Shown here: positions 1 to 6,462 of the stretch, in pieces
Position numbering within the stretch: the first letter of the stretch is position 1
Layout: every line of letters begins with the position of its first letter
NCBI GenBank assembly: GCA_038562165.1
Contig: JBCFAO010000003.1
Coordinates: 1-64,000 of the forward strand
Source of the DNA: WRMS01 sp038562165
GTDB taxonomy: Bacteria > Bacillota > Peptococcia > DRI-13 > UBA5745
DNA length: 64,000 bases
Reading direction: 5' to 3'
Notes under the pieces: generated by a model
What the model was told of the DNA's origin: nothing
What the model saw: only the letters and a program-made list of their open reading frames with translations
Database searches by the model: none
Program-made: the position numbers and the translations under genes

Positions 1-89
1 TCCATCAAATAGGCAAAGGCTTCATTGCGTTCTTTCAAAAAAAGGGCTACCACTTCTTCGCGATCTAGGGTAAGATTAACTTGGGGCAT
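1..89 (-). CDS. IS256-family transposase, N-terminal fragment cut by window edge
   Basis: Reading the minus strand from the ATG at 89 gives a protein starting MPQVNLTLDREEVVALF, the characteristic opening of IS256/Mutator-type transposases (known family start: MAQVNLTL...). Only about 29 residues are inside the window; the DDE catalytic domain would lie beyond base 1. A GGAGG ribosome site sits about ten bases upstream (around 100-105). The plus-strand reading frame across the same bases is a shadow. Family call is from a short N-terminus only. Confidence 0.6.
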   Translation of the reverse strand, partial: MPQVNLTLDREEVVALFLKERNEAFAYLM

Positions 90-198
90 GTCTCTTCATC
101 CTCCGGTTTCTTGTTGGTGTGGTAACTACATGATAACCGAACGGAGAGACATGTTCTCTCTTTTTTTTGTCTTTTTTAATTTACACCATTATACGGAC
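90..198 (-). mobile_element. Probable terminal segment of an IS256-type element
   Basis: The roughly 110 bases upstream of the IS256-type transposase start have no other gene. They contain a ribosome site, a short T-rich stretch (162-180) and an ACGGACAT sequence near 192-198 that may be the outer end of the element, because the modular repeat array starts right after it. The terminal inverted repeat cannot be verified since the other end is outside the window. Confidence 0.3.
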
Positions 199-221
199 AT
201 AACCGAGGGCGCCGGCCATTT

Positions 222-323
222 TGAGCAAAATTGCAGGTTTGTTAGCATTTGCAGAAGCTAACTGAGCAAAATTGCAGGTTTGTTTATATTAGCATGGCGT
301 TTTGTGCAAAATTGCAAGTTTGT
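222..323 (+). repeat. Modular intergenic repeat, locus 1 left arm: three forward modules
   Basis: Three forward copies of a 21-bp module (TGNGCAAAATTGCANGTTTGT) lie at 222-242, 263-283 and 303-323, so the period is 41 then 40 bp. The first spacer ends in GCTAAC, the box also seen before forward copies near 20.9, 40.5 and 57.2 kb. The block 263-323 is nearly identical, inverted, to 40681-40741. The array faces an IS3-type element on its right. Confidence 0.85.
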
Positions 324-342
324 AGTGCAACCCAAAGCCTTT

Positions 343-1799
343 GGGGGCGCGGACAAAAAGTTGGACTTCGGCAGGGCTCCGAAAGGAGCAGCGAACCTAT
401 GTATACCCGAAGACAAATGAATGAGGCGTTGAACCTATATCATCAATGTGGATCGGTAACCGAGACAATACAAAAACTGGGCTATCCGGCGAGAAGAACG
501 TTGTATATCTGGATCGATGACGAAGATACGCCTAGGGAGCCAAGAAAAACACCGACAGCGAATGCGGTATCCTCTCCACGCTATGCTTCTCTTGAAGTAA
601 AAACAGAAGCATTACGCCGTTGCTTTGAAGAGGGAGAAAGGGTAGAATCAGTAGCAGAAGATATTGGCTATACCAAGTCCAGCATTTTTGCCTGGCAGAA
701 GAAATATCTTCGGGGAGGAGCAGTTGCCCTGATGAATAAGAAAAATATCCCGCCAAGAAAGCCGCCAAAAGGCTCAAGTGACTCCGAGAGGGAAGTTGCG
801 GAATTAAAAGCGCAATTGTTTGAAATGCAGCTGGAAATTGATATTCTTAAGGAAACGATCAATGTCATAAAAAAAGACCCAGACGCCGACCAGACAGCTC
901 TCAACAATCGGGAGAAGGCAGTGATAGTCGGCGCTCTGAAGAATAGGTACTCACTGCCGCTACTTCTGAAGAAAATGTTCTTGGCCAAGAGTTGCTATTA
1001 TTACCAAGAGAACGCCTTAGCCAAACCGGATAAGTATGCTCAATTACGTGAGCGAATAAAGGAAATATTTAAGGAAAGCAAAGAGCGTTATGGCTACCGG
1101 CGCATTCATGGACAGTTGGTTAAACAAGGCTGTATCCTTTCGGAAAAAGTCGTGAGACGGCTAATGAGGCAAGAACGGCTGAGGGTGGAGATACGCAGGA
1201 GGCGGAGATACAACTCTTACCAAGGAGAAACCGCAACGGTTGCCAATGTGATTGAGCGAAATTTTCATGCGGATAGGCCAAACCAAAAATGGCTGACCGA
1301 CATTACGGAATTTGCTATTCCTGCTGGCAAAATCTATCTGTCTCCTCTTGTTGACTGCTTTGATGGGTTGTTGCCTAGTTGGACCATTGGCACTCGTGCG
1401 GATGCTACCCTAGTGAACACGATGCTAGACAACGCCATTGCTCAGTTAAATACTGGTGAACATCCGATTGTTCATTCTGATCGAGGCTGCCATTACCAAT
1501 GGCCAGGCTGGATTGAACGAATGGATAAAGCACAGTTGATCAGCTCCATGTCAAAGAAGGGATGTTCTCCGGATAACGCTGCTTGCGAAGGATTCTTTGG
1601 ACGGTTGAAAAACGAAATGTTCTATAACCAAGATTGGACAGGGGTAAGTATTGAAGCGTTCAGCCATACGCTTAATACCTACCTTGCCTGGTACAATGAA
1701 AAGCGAATTAAAACATCTTTAGGAAACATGAGCCCTAAGGAGTACAGACAAAGTCTCGGATTGGCCCTTTAGCCAGTCCAAGAAAATGTCCGCACCCCC
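343..1799 (+). mobile_element. IS3-type insertion sequence
   Basis: Imperfect terminal inverted repeats bracket one transposase gene: the left end begins GGGGGCGCGGACAAAAAG at 343 and the right end, read on the minus strand from 1799, begins GGGGGTGCGGACATTTTC. About 20 of the first 26 positions match. TTT flanks both ends (340-342 and 1800-1802) and may be a 3-bp target duplication, although in this T-rich context it is weak evidence. The element is about 1457 bp and sits inside a repeat locus, with forward modules on both sides. Confidence 0.7.
399..1772 (+). CDS. IS3-family transposase, single-ORF form
   Basis: DDE transposase of 457 residues. The N-terminal part has two helix-turn-helix-like stretches (around residues 1-45 and 55-95) followed by a short coiled-coil-like segment. 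A HTH_21-type region (RYGYRRIHGQL) and an integrase core follow, with the three acidic residues in WLTDITEF, HSDRGCHYQ and NAACEGFFGRLKNE. IS3 relatives usually split this into OrfA and OrfB joined by frameshifting; here it is one continuous frame. The ATG at 399 was chosen because AAAGGAG lies at 382-388; the longer frame from 249 runs through repeat modules and the IS end and is not credible. Confidence 0.88.
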   Translation: MYTRRQMNEALNLYHQCGSVTETIQKLGYPARRTLYIWIDDEDTPREPRKTPTANAVSSPRYASLEVKTEALRRCFEEGERVESVAEDIGYTKSSIFAWQKKYLRGGAVALMNKKNIPPRKPPKGSSDSEREVAELKAQLFEMQLEIDILKETINVIKKDPDADQTALNNREKAVIVGALKNRYSLPLLLKKMFLAKSCYYYQENALAKPDKYAQLRERIKEIFKESKERYGYRRIHGQLVKQGCILSEKVVRRLMRQERLRVEIRRRRRYNSYQGETATVANVIERNFHADRPNQKWLTDITEFAIPAGKIYLSPLVDCFDGLLPSWTIGTRADATLVNTMLDNAIAQLNTGEHPIVHSDRGCHYQWPGWIERMDKAQLISSMSKKGCSPDNAACEGFFGRLKNEMFYNQDWTGVSIEAFSHTLNTYLAWYNEKRIKTSLGNMSPKEYRQSLGLAL

Positions 1800-1802
1800 T
1801 TT

Positions 1803-1963
1803 TGTGCAAAATTGCAAGTTTGTAAAAGGTTTTTTGGCCTGGAAATAGGGTTTTATCCCATTTGCGGGCCAAAGCCGTTCCAAAGCAGTGATTTGGGCAC
1901 TACAAACCTGCAATTTTGCTCAGTTAGCCTTGGCGAACAGTGACAAACTTGCATTTTTGCACA
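1803..1963 (+). repeat. Modular intergenic repeat, locus 1 right part
   Basis: A forward module at 1803-1823 faces reverse modules at 1902-1922 and 1943-1963. The 78-bp centre (1824-1901), read on the minus strand, resembles the centres at 57228-57305 and 40604-40680, sharing AAATCACTGCTTTG and AAACCCTATTT. The forward-to-reverse start distance (99 bp) equals that of the other loci (98-99 bp). The spacer 1923-1942, inverted, carries the GCTAAC box. Confidence 0.85.
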
Positions 1964-1973
1964 AAAGGGAGCG

Positions 1974-2186
1974 GCACATCGAGGGTACTGAAAAAGTCGG
2001 TGGCAAATCGGGCGAGGTGCACAAAAATCGAAGTTGTGTTGCACTATTTCCGTTAAATTGGCTTAGATTATGAAAAACTGCCCTATAATCCGTCACACAA
2101 CTTCGATTTTTGTGCAGTTGGCAACAGTGAATCCGATTTTAGTCACTATACGGACTGCGACTTTTTCAGTGCCCTCTAGCACATCG
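1974..2186. mobile_element. MITE-like element with 8-bp direct repeats and terminal inverted repeats
   Basis: GCACATCG occurs at 1974-1981 and 2179-2186, as expected of an 8-bp target duplication. Just inside are inverted repeats: AGGGTACTGAAAAAGTCG from 1982 and its complement CGACTTTTTCAGTGCCCT ending near 2175, with one mismatch. There is no transposase, so it would be a non-autonomous element of about 197 bp moved in trans. It encloses a pair of B-type repeat modules (2019-2115). Parent element unknown. Confidence 0.6.
2019..2115. repeat. B-type repeat module pair (inverted, 97 bp)
   Basis: GCACAAAAATCGAAGTTGTGT at 2019-2039 (21 bases) has its perfect inverted partner at 2095-2115. The start distance (76 bp) is the same as in the pair 8806/8882, and the 55-bp centre resembles the inverted centre at 8827-8881 (shared AAATT and GCCCT blocks). 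The B module is a sequence variant of the A module seen at the other loci. Confidence 0.8.
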
Positions 2187-2187
2187 G

Positions 2188-2898
2188 CTAATTGATGATA
2201 ATCAAAGAAAAGTACCCTGCGCCGGCGCCGTCTAAAGCGTCGGTTTCTTCTTTTTCCAGAGCGGCCAGGTTGGGGAAAACCCGCTGCAGGGGCAAACCGC
2301 AGTTTTGCACCAGGGAGGCTTTTTCCCCTAAACCCCGGTCAGCCAAAACCCGGCAAACCTCAGGCAAGCTCCGGCCCGGCTTCATCAGGATTTTGCTGCC
2401 CGGTAAATCCAGGCTTTCCTCCCAGCCCTCATAACCGGCCGGTATAATATGAACCGGCAATTCCTTTTGGGTCAGGCTTCTGTTGACCACCGCCGCCACT
2501 GCACAAAAACTGGGCACTCCCGCCACCATCCTGGTTTGAAAGCCCCGTTCCTCTATTTTCTGGGCGATGTAGCTATAGGTGGAATAAATCGATACATCCC
2601 CCAGATTGAGCATGGCTACATCCTGGCCCTGCCGCAAATAACCGGCGATTACATCGGTGTTGGCCTTGTGGTTTTCCTGAAGCTTTTGCGGATCCTTCGT
2701 CATCAGGAAGGGCAGCTCCACGATGGTTTTCCCCGCCATATCCACTGCCTGGGCAGCAATATCCAGGGCTAAAGTGCCGCCGCTTTTCGTCTGGGGTACG
2801 GCAATTACCGGGCATTGCCGAATGGTATTCACCGCTTTTAGCGTCATCAGCTCAGGTTCCCCCGGCCCTACCCCTACTCCATATAATATACCTGCCAT
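2188..2898 (-). CDS. cbiL: Cobalt-factor II (precorrin-2) C20-methyltransferase
   Basis: SAM-dependent tetrapyrrole methylase that adds the C20 methyl in the anaerobic corrin pathway. The N-terminus LYGVGVGPGEPELMTLKAV is the family SAM-binding loop; GDVSIYSTYSYIA and VPSFCAVAAVVN are further family motifs. The length of 236 residues is usual. The ATG at 2898 was chosen over an upstream TTG that overlaps the GGAGGAG ribosome site. It is the second gene after the riboswitch-controlled cbiK, separated from it by a 34-bp tandem repeat. Its 3' end touches the MITE-like element. Confidence 0.92.
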   Translation of the reverse strand: MAGILYGVGVGPGEPELMTLKAVNTIRQCPVIAVPQTKSGGTLALDIAAQAVDMAGKTIVELPFLMTKDPQKLQENHKANTDVIAGYLRQGQDVAMLNLGDVSIYSTYSYIAQKIEERGFQTRMVAGVPSFCAVAAVVNRSLTQKELPVHIIPAGYEGWEESLDLPGSKILMKPGRSLPEVCRVLADRGLGEKASLVQNCGLPLQRVFPNLAALEKEETDALDGAGAGYFSLIIIN

Positions 2899-2918
2899 TC
2901 TCTGCTCCTCCAATATTA

Positions 2919-3088
2919 TTTGGCCTCTGAGGAGGCTCCTTCATTGCACCTACCGGGCCCTCCGCAAGGCTCTCTCCCTCAACCTACTTGGGCCTCCAAG
3001 GAGCCCTCCCTCGCACCCTGGTTGGAACTCCATGTGGCCCTCTCTCGCACCCTGCTGGGCCTCCACGAAGCCCTCTCCCCTGATTTAT
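2919..3088 (-). repeat. 34-bp tandem repeat between cbiK and cbiL, five units
   Basis: Five 34-bp units lie at 2919-2952, 2953-2986, 2987-3020, 3021-3054 and 3055-3088 (partly degenerate). On the minus strand each reads roughly YAGGNTGNGNGAGAGGGCY followed by a short hairpin such as GGGCTCCTTGGAGGCCC. The last unit includes the cbiK stop codon. The array fills the whole gap between two genes of one riboswitch-controlled transcript, so it is probably transcribed as a chain of small hairpins. Function unknown. Confidence 0.8.
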
Positions 3089-3867
3089 TGGGCCTCTTGG
3101 GTATGACGGACAAAAATCTGCCGGATAGCAGGATATTGTCCCATGCCTTTCAATACGCATTCCACCTCATAACCGGCCTCTTCAAAAGCGGTCTTCCAGG
3201 AATCCTCTTCATCCCCGGCCATATCGTTGACGGCATGATCACCGGCCACGATCATCAAAGGCAGCAGCACAACCTTCTTTATGCCCTGGCAAGCTTTTAC
3301 CGCCGCCACAACCTCTTCCAAGTCCGGCTCCGCTTCTACCGTACCGATAAAATGCCGCTGATAACCGGCCTGCCGGAAACACCGCTCCAGCTTGCCATAG
3401 GCGCTGTTGGCCGGATGCTCTGTACCATGGCCCATCCAGACAATGGCCACATCCTCCGCTTCATGATCCTTCGTCTCCGCCGCCAAAGCCTCCACTACCT
3501 GAGCATAATCTTCGTCACTATCCAAAAGAGGAGCTCCCAATTTGATTTGCTCAAAGCGGTCACGATAAGGCTCCACCTGGTCTCTCATCTTTTCGTATTC
3601 AAAACCGTCCATCACATGGGTGGGCTGGACAATCAAATCCGTCACACCCTCGGCAACCAGCTTGTCCATAGCGGCAGCTACGTCGTCGATGCTGACTCCT
3701 TCGCCTTGCAGCTTCCGAATGATCATACCGCTGGTGAAAGCCCGCCGGATCAGGCGGCCCGGGCAAGCGGCGGCAATGGCCTTTTCGATGGCTTCAATGG
3801 TGTCCTTTCTCGTTTGGTGATGGCTGGTGCCGAAGCTTACTGCCAGGATGGCCTTTTTCGCTGTCAT
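3085..3867 (-). CDS. cbiK: Sirohydrochlorin cobaltochelatase, CbiK type
   Basis: Inserts cobalt into sirohydrochlorin, the first committed step of the anaerobic B12 route. The start LAVSFGTSHHQTRKDTIEAI is typical of CbiK. The metal and catalytic histidines are visible in WMGHGTEHPAN and in LMIVAGDHAVNDMAG. The 260 residues fit the family, without a periplasmic signal peptide, so it is cytoplasmic. The ATG has CGGAGG upstream. First gene after a cobalamin riboswitch and terminator, so B12 should shut it off; cbiL follows on the same strand. Confidence 0.93.
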   Translation of the reverse strand: MTAKKAILAVSFGTSHHQTRKDTIEAIEKAIAAACPGRLIRRAFTSGMIIRKLQGEGVSIDDVAAAMDKLVAEGVTDLIVQPTHVMDGFEYEKMRDQVEPYRDRFEQIKLGAPLLDSDEDYAQVVEALAAETKDHEAEDVAIVWMGHGTEHPANSAYGKLERCFRQAGYQRHFIGTVEAEPDLEEVVAAVKACQGIKKVVLLPLMIVAGDHAVNDMAGDEEDSWKTAFEEAGYEVECVLKGMGQYPAIRQIFVRHTQEAQ

Positions 3868-3907
3868 CTGTATCCTCCGTTCATTATTGCCCTAAAGTTG
3901 CGTGCTA

Positions 3908-3935
3908 ATAAAAAAACCGCTCTTAAAAGAGCGGC
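3908..3935 (-). terminator. Intrinsic terminator, riboswitch expression platform
   Basis: On the minus strand CCGCTCTTTTAAGAGCGG (3917-3934) forms a perfect self-complementary hairpin followed by a run of seven U. It lies between the cobalamin aptamer and the cbiK start, as expected for transcription termination when B12 is bound. Confidence 0.9.
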
Positions 3936-4061
3936 TGTTTATCACTAAGGACCCTTGGCCGGGAAAGTCAGTTCTCACCAGGCTGCCGGTCAAAAGCTGC
4001 CGGCTGCCAACAGAAGGCGCCGGCTTAAGCAGATTCCGTCTCTCGCAGAATTTCTTTGCTT

Positions 4062-4200
4062 TTTCTCAACAGCAGGTCTTCCGGCTTGAGCGTCTTCACC
4101 ATATCCGCCTTCCCGGTTTCCCAGTGGCTTCCTGGATATGATTCTTCTCTTACGGCGGCGGGACCGCGCAGGCTTTGCACCTGACTTCCCTTTTAATCCG
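4062..4200 (-). ncRNA. Cobalamin riboswitch (aptamer)
   Basis: On the minus strand the order of conserved blocks matches the cobalamin aptamer: GGGAAGTCAGGTGCAAAGCC (from about 4190), GCGGTCCCGCCGCCGTAA, a GCCACTGGGAAACCGGGAAG block, and finally AAGCCGGAAGACCTGC near 4071-4088 (the B12-box end). A terminator follows at 3908-3935, then cbiK. It should repress cbiK-cbiL when adenosylcobalamin is abundant. Confidence 0.93.
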
Positions 4201-4279
4201 GCGGGGTCTTCTTGACGGGAACGGCCCCAATGCGGAACTTGATGAGAATATATATTTAGTTTCAACAAAAAGCAACATA

Positions 4280-4308
4280 ACTATACCACGGGCTTTTTGA
4301 CAAGTCAA
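4280..4308 (-). promoter_or_regulatory. Sigma-A promoter for the riboswitch-cbiK-cbiL transcript
   Basis: On the minus strand TTGACT (4303-4308) and TATAGT (4280-4285) are separated by exactly 17 bases. It lies about 80 bases upstream of the aptamer. Confidence 0.75.
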
Positions 4309-4338
4309 TCAGGCATTCCTAACATTTATTCCGGCCAT

Positions 4339-5505
4339 TTATTTCGCCGCAACGCCCTGTACGAAGGCAAATTTCCCCTCCTTGATCGTCTCGATGACGG
4401 CAGGCTTATTCAGCGGATTGTGGTTAGCGGGATCGATGCTAAGCAAACCGGTCAATACCGGCACGTCTTTGGCATTGCTCATATATTCCGCCAATACAAC
4501 GGGATCCGTACTCTCAGTGCTTTCGATGGCGTTGATGATCAGTCTGAAGGCATCCACTGCCATTACAGGGTTGGGCATAGTGGGATCACCCTTGTATCTT
4601 TCTCTATACTCATTCAGCCAGGTTTCGATGATGGGGTCCTCCAGGCTGACAAGGTTGACATAGTAGCCGCCCTCGGTGGCTGCGCCCCCTAAATCGATGA
4701 GTTCCTGGCTGGCCCAGGCGTCGCCGCCCATGAATATGCAGGTCATGCCCATCTCCCGGGCCTGCTTCATGGCCAGTCCGGCCTCCTTCTGACTGGTAGG
4801 AATAAACAGCATATCCGGGTGGACGTCACGAATTTTGCCCAGTTGAGCCCGGTAATCCAGCTCTTCCGAACGGAAGGCCTCCTCCGCTATGATCTGGCCG
4901 CCCAGCTCCGTGAATTTCTCCTTGAAGAACTCCGTCAGGCCCTGGGAAGAGTCCGAGCCAATGTCTGACAAGATGGCGGCAGTTTTCACTTTGAGGATAT
5001 CCAAAGCGAAGGTGGCCGCAACCTCCCCCTGGTAGGAATCGATAAAGCAGGCCCGGAAGGTGTATTTCCTGGCGGCTCCTTCATCATCCAGAGTTACCTT
5101 GACATTGGTGGGGGTGGTACCGATCATCGGTATTTTGGCGTCTTCAACAATGGGGGCGGCAGCAATGGCCGGCCCGCTGGCGCCGGGGCCGATAATAGCG
5201 ACTACGCCCTCCGATATAAGGCGCTTCACCACATTGACGGCATCAGCCTGATCATCCTTGTTGTCATAAACGATGTACTCAATCTGTTTGCCTAATACGC
5301 CGCCGGCAGCATTGACTCTTTCAACCTCCATCAGCAGCGCATTTTTCTCGGACTGGCCCCACAAGGCGGAGGGACCGCTAAGGGCTGCCTGATGGCCGAT
5401 TTTAATTGTTTCTGCCGGCTGGGCCGGACCGGCAGCCGCCGTACCGCAGGCGGTCAACGAGAGAACGAAGAAGGTAATAAGAAGCATGGACAATGATTTT
5501 TTCAT
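4339..5505 (-). CDS. Branched-chain-amino-acid-type ABC substrate-binding lipoprotein
   Basis: 388-residue periplasmic-binding-protein fold of the LivJ/ANF family. The start MKKSLSMLLITFFVLSLTAC is a lipoprotein signal with lipobox LTAC, so it is anchored outside the membrane. IKIGHQAALSGPSALWGQS and AIIGPGASGPAIAAAPIVED are the typical ligand-pocket segments. No permease or ATPase is beside it, so the partner transporter must be elsewhere, or the protein acts as a sensor. RBS AAAGGAGG precedes the ATG. It follows the hydrolase gene after 18 bases, so the two are probably one transcript. Ligand unknown. Confidence 0.85.
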   Translation of the reverse strand: MKKSLSMLLITFFVLSLTACGTAAAGPAQPAETIKIGHQAALSGPSALWGQSEKNALLMEVERVNAAGGVLGKQIEYIVYDNKDDQADAVNVVKRLISEGVVAIIGPGASGPAIAAAPIVEDAKIPMIGTTPTNVKVTLDDEGAARKYTFRACFIDSYQGEVAATFALDILKVKTAAILSDIGSDSSQGLTEFFKEKFTELGGQIIAEEAFRSEELDYRAQLGKIRDVHPDMLFIPTSQKEAGLAMKQAREMGMTCIFMGGDAWASQELIDLGGAATEGGYYVNLVSLEDPIIETWLNEYRERYKGDPTMPNPVMAVDAFRLIINAIESTESTDPVVLAEYMSNAKDVPVLTGLLSIDPANHNPLNKPAVIETIKEGKFAFVQGVAAK

Positions 5506-5523
5506 GTAAACATCCTCCTTTAT

Positions 5524-6285
5524 TTAATTTACTTCATAACAGGCCAGGGCCACCTCACGCATAACGGCCTCCGTCTTTTTTACATCGGTGTCGTTAGCGG
5601 CAAAGCACAGAATGAAAGGATCTTCCGTAAGAAACAACCCTACATCGTGGGTAGTGCCCCGATCCTCTCCCGTTTTGTGGGCGATGGTCACATCACCGGG
5701 AATAAGATAGGGCAGTTTATGGTTCATTTGCTGGCGGCTTAAAATATCCAGCATGGCGGCGCTGGCCTCCGGCGATACAATACGGCCCTCATACAGCCCC
5801 TCAAGCAGCACTCCCATCTCCCGGGGTGTAAAATAGTTTTGCTTGCCCTGCTTCTCGGCGGCCTCATCGAAAAGCAGCCGGTTGAGGCGGGTGCGCTGCA
5901 GGCCAAGGCTTCCTATCATGTCATTAATATTTTCCATGCCCAGCAGCTTGATCAGAAGATTGGTGGCGGTATTGTCGCTGAATATGATCATCAGCCGGCA
6001 GGCGTCCAGCAATGTAATCTCCAGCCCCTCCTGCAGGTGCCGCAGCACGCCGCAGCCAGGCAGCTTATGCTCTTGCCGCAGCATAAGCTTTTGATCAAAG
6101 GAAATATGGCCCCGGCCGGCTTGCCGGAAGGCCTCCACCAATATGGGCAGCTTGATCACACTGGCGGCAATAAAGGCCTCATCTCGATTTACACAAAAAC
6201 TCTCCCCGGAGTTCAGCCTCTTATAATAGACGCCGATCCTTCCGGGGAGCTTGCCCACAGCTTCCTTGACAGTATCGTATAACAT
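5524..6285 (-). CDS. Class A beta-lactamase-fold serine hydrolase, cytoplasmic-looking
   Basis: 253 residues with the three active-site elements of the class A/PBP fold: SVIK (SxxK, near residue 43), SDN (about residue 104) and KTG (about residue 205). The omega-loop ExxLN motif of true class A beta-lactamases is not evident before FTPREM, and there is no signal peptide, so efficient beta-lactam hydrolysis is doubtful. It resembles the PF13354 type beta-lactamase-related hydrolases. The ATG at 6285 follows GGAGG; the upstream TTG overlaps that site. Likely cotranscribed with the downstream binding protein. Confidence 0.8.
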   Translation of the reverse strand: MLYDTVKEAVGKLPGRIGVYYKRLNSGESFCVNRDEAFIAASVIKLPILVEAFRQAGRGHISFDQKLMLRQEHKLPGCGVLRHLQEGLEITLLDACRLMIIFSDNTATNLLIKLLGMENINDMIGSLGLQRTRLNRLLFDEAAEKQGKQNYFTPREMGVLLEGLYEGRIVSPEASAAMLDILSRQQMNHKLPYLIPGDVTIAHKTGEDRGTTHDVGLFLTEDPFILCFAANDTDVKKTEAVMREVALACYEVN

Positions 6286-6347
6286 AGCATCCTCCAAATT
6301 TTGAATATTTAATAGTTATAGAAAAATTTATCCTTTTCCATTTTTTT

Positions 6348-6376
6348 ACTATAGCACGTTCTCTTCTCCATTACAA
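6348..6376 (-). promoter_or_regulatory. Promoter for the serine hydrolase-binding protein operon
   Basis: Minus strand TTGTAA (6371-6376), 17-base spacer, TATAGT (6348-6353), about 60 bases upstream of the hydrolase start. Confidence 0.6.
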
Positions 6377-6395
6377 GATTGGGCGGCTGCTTTTC

Positions 6396-6424
6396 TTGAC
6401 AGATGAAAACCGGCGGTATATCAT
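6396..6424 (+). promoter_or_regulatory. Promoter for the cbiD operon
   Basis: TTGACA (6396-6401), 17-base spacer, TATCAT (6419-6424), about 40 bases before the cbiD start. There is no room for, and no sign of, a cobalamin aptamer between this promoter and cbiD. Confidence 0.75.
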
Positions 6425-6462
6425 CATAGCTAGTCCTTAAGCCTTAGGAACAGGGATAAAAA

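Noticed and set aside
222..323. CRISPR-like array, because modules recur every 40-41 bp
   Set aside because: Spacers are conserved rather than unique, arrays are only two or three units and face each other as palindromes, and there are no cas genes in the window.
1719..2073. Short ORFs across the repeat arrays (with words such as LTEQNCRFV or KLQVC)
   Set aside because: They are translations of the repeat modules in several frames, without ribosome sites, and recur at every repeat locus.
2920..3948. 342-codon plus-strand frame over cbiK
   Set aside because: CbiK on the other strand has all family motifs and a riboswitch; this frame only reads through the 34-bp repeat and cbiK antisense.
6298..6462. 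Second cobalamin riboswitch before cbiD
   Set aside because: None of the conserved aptamer blocks is present and the promoter lies only about 40 bases from the start.
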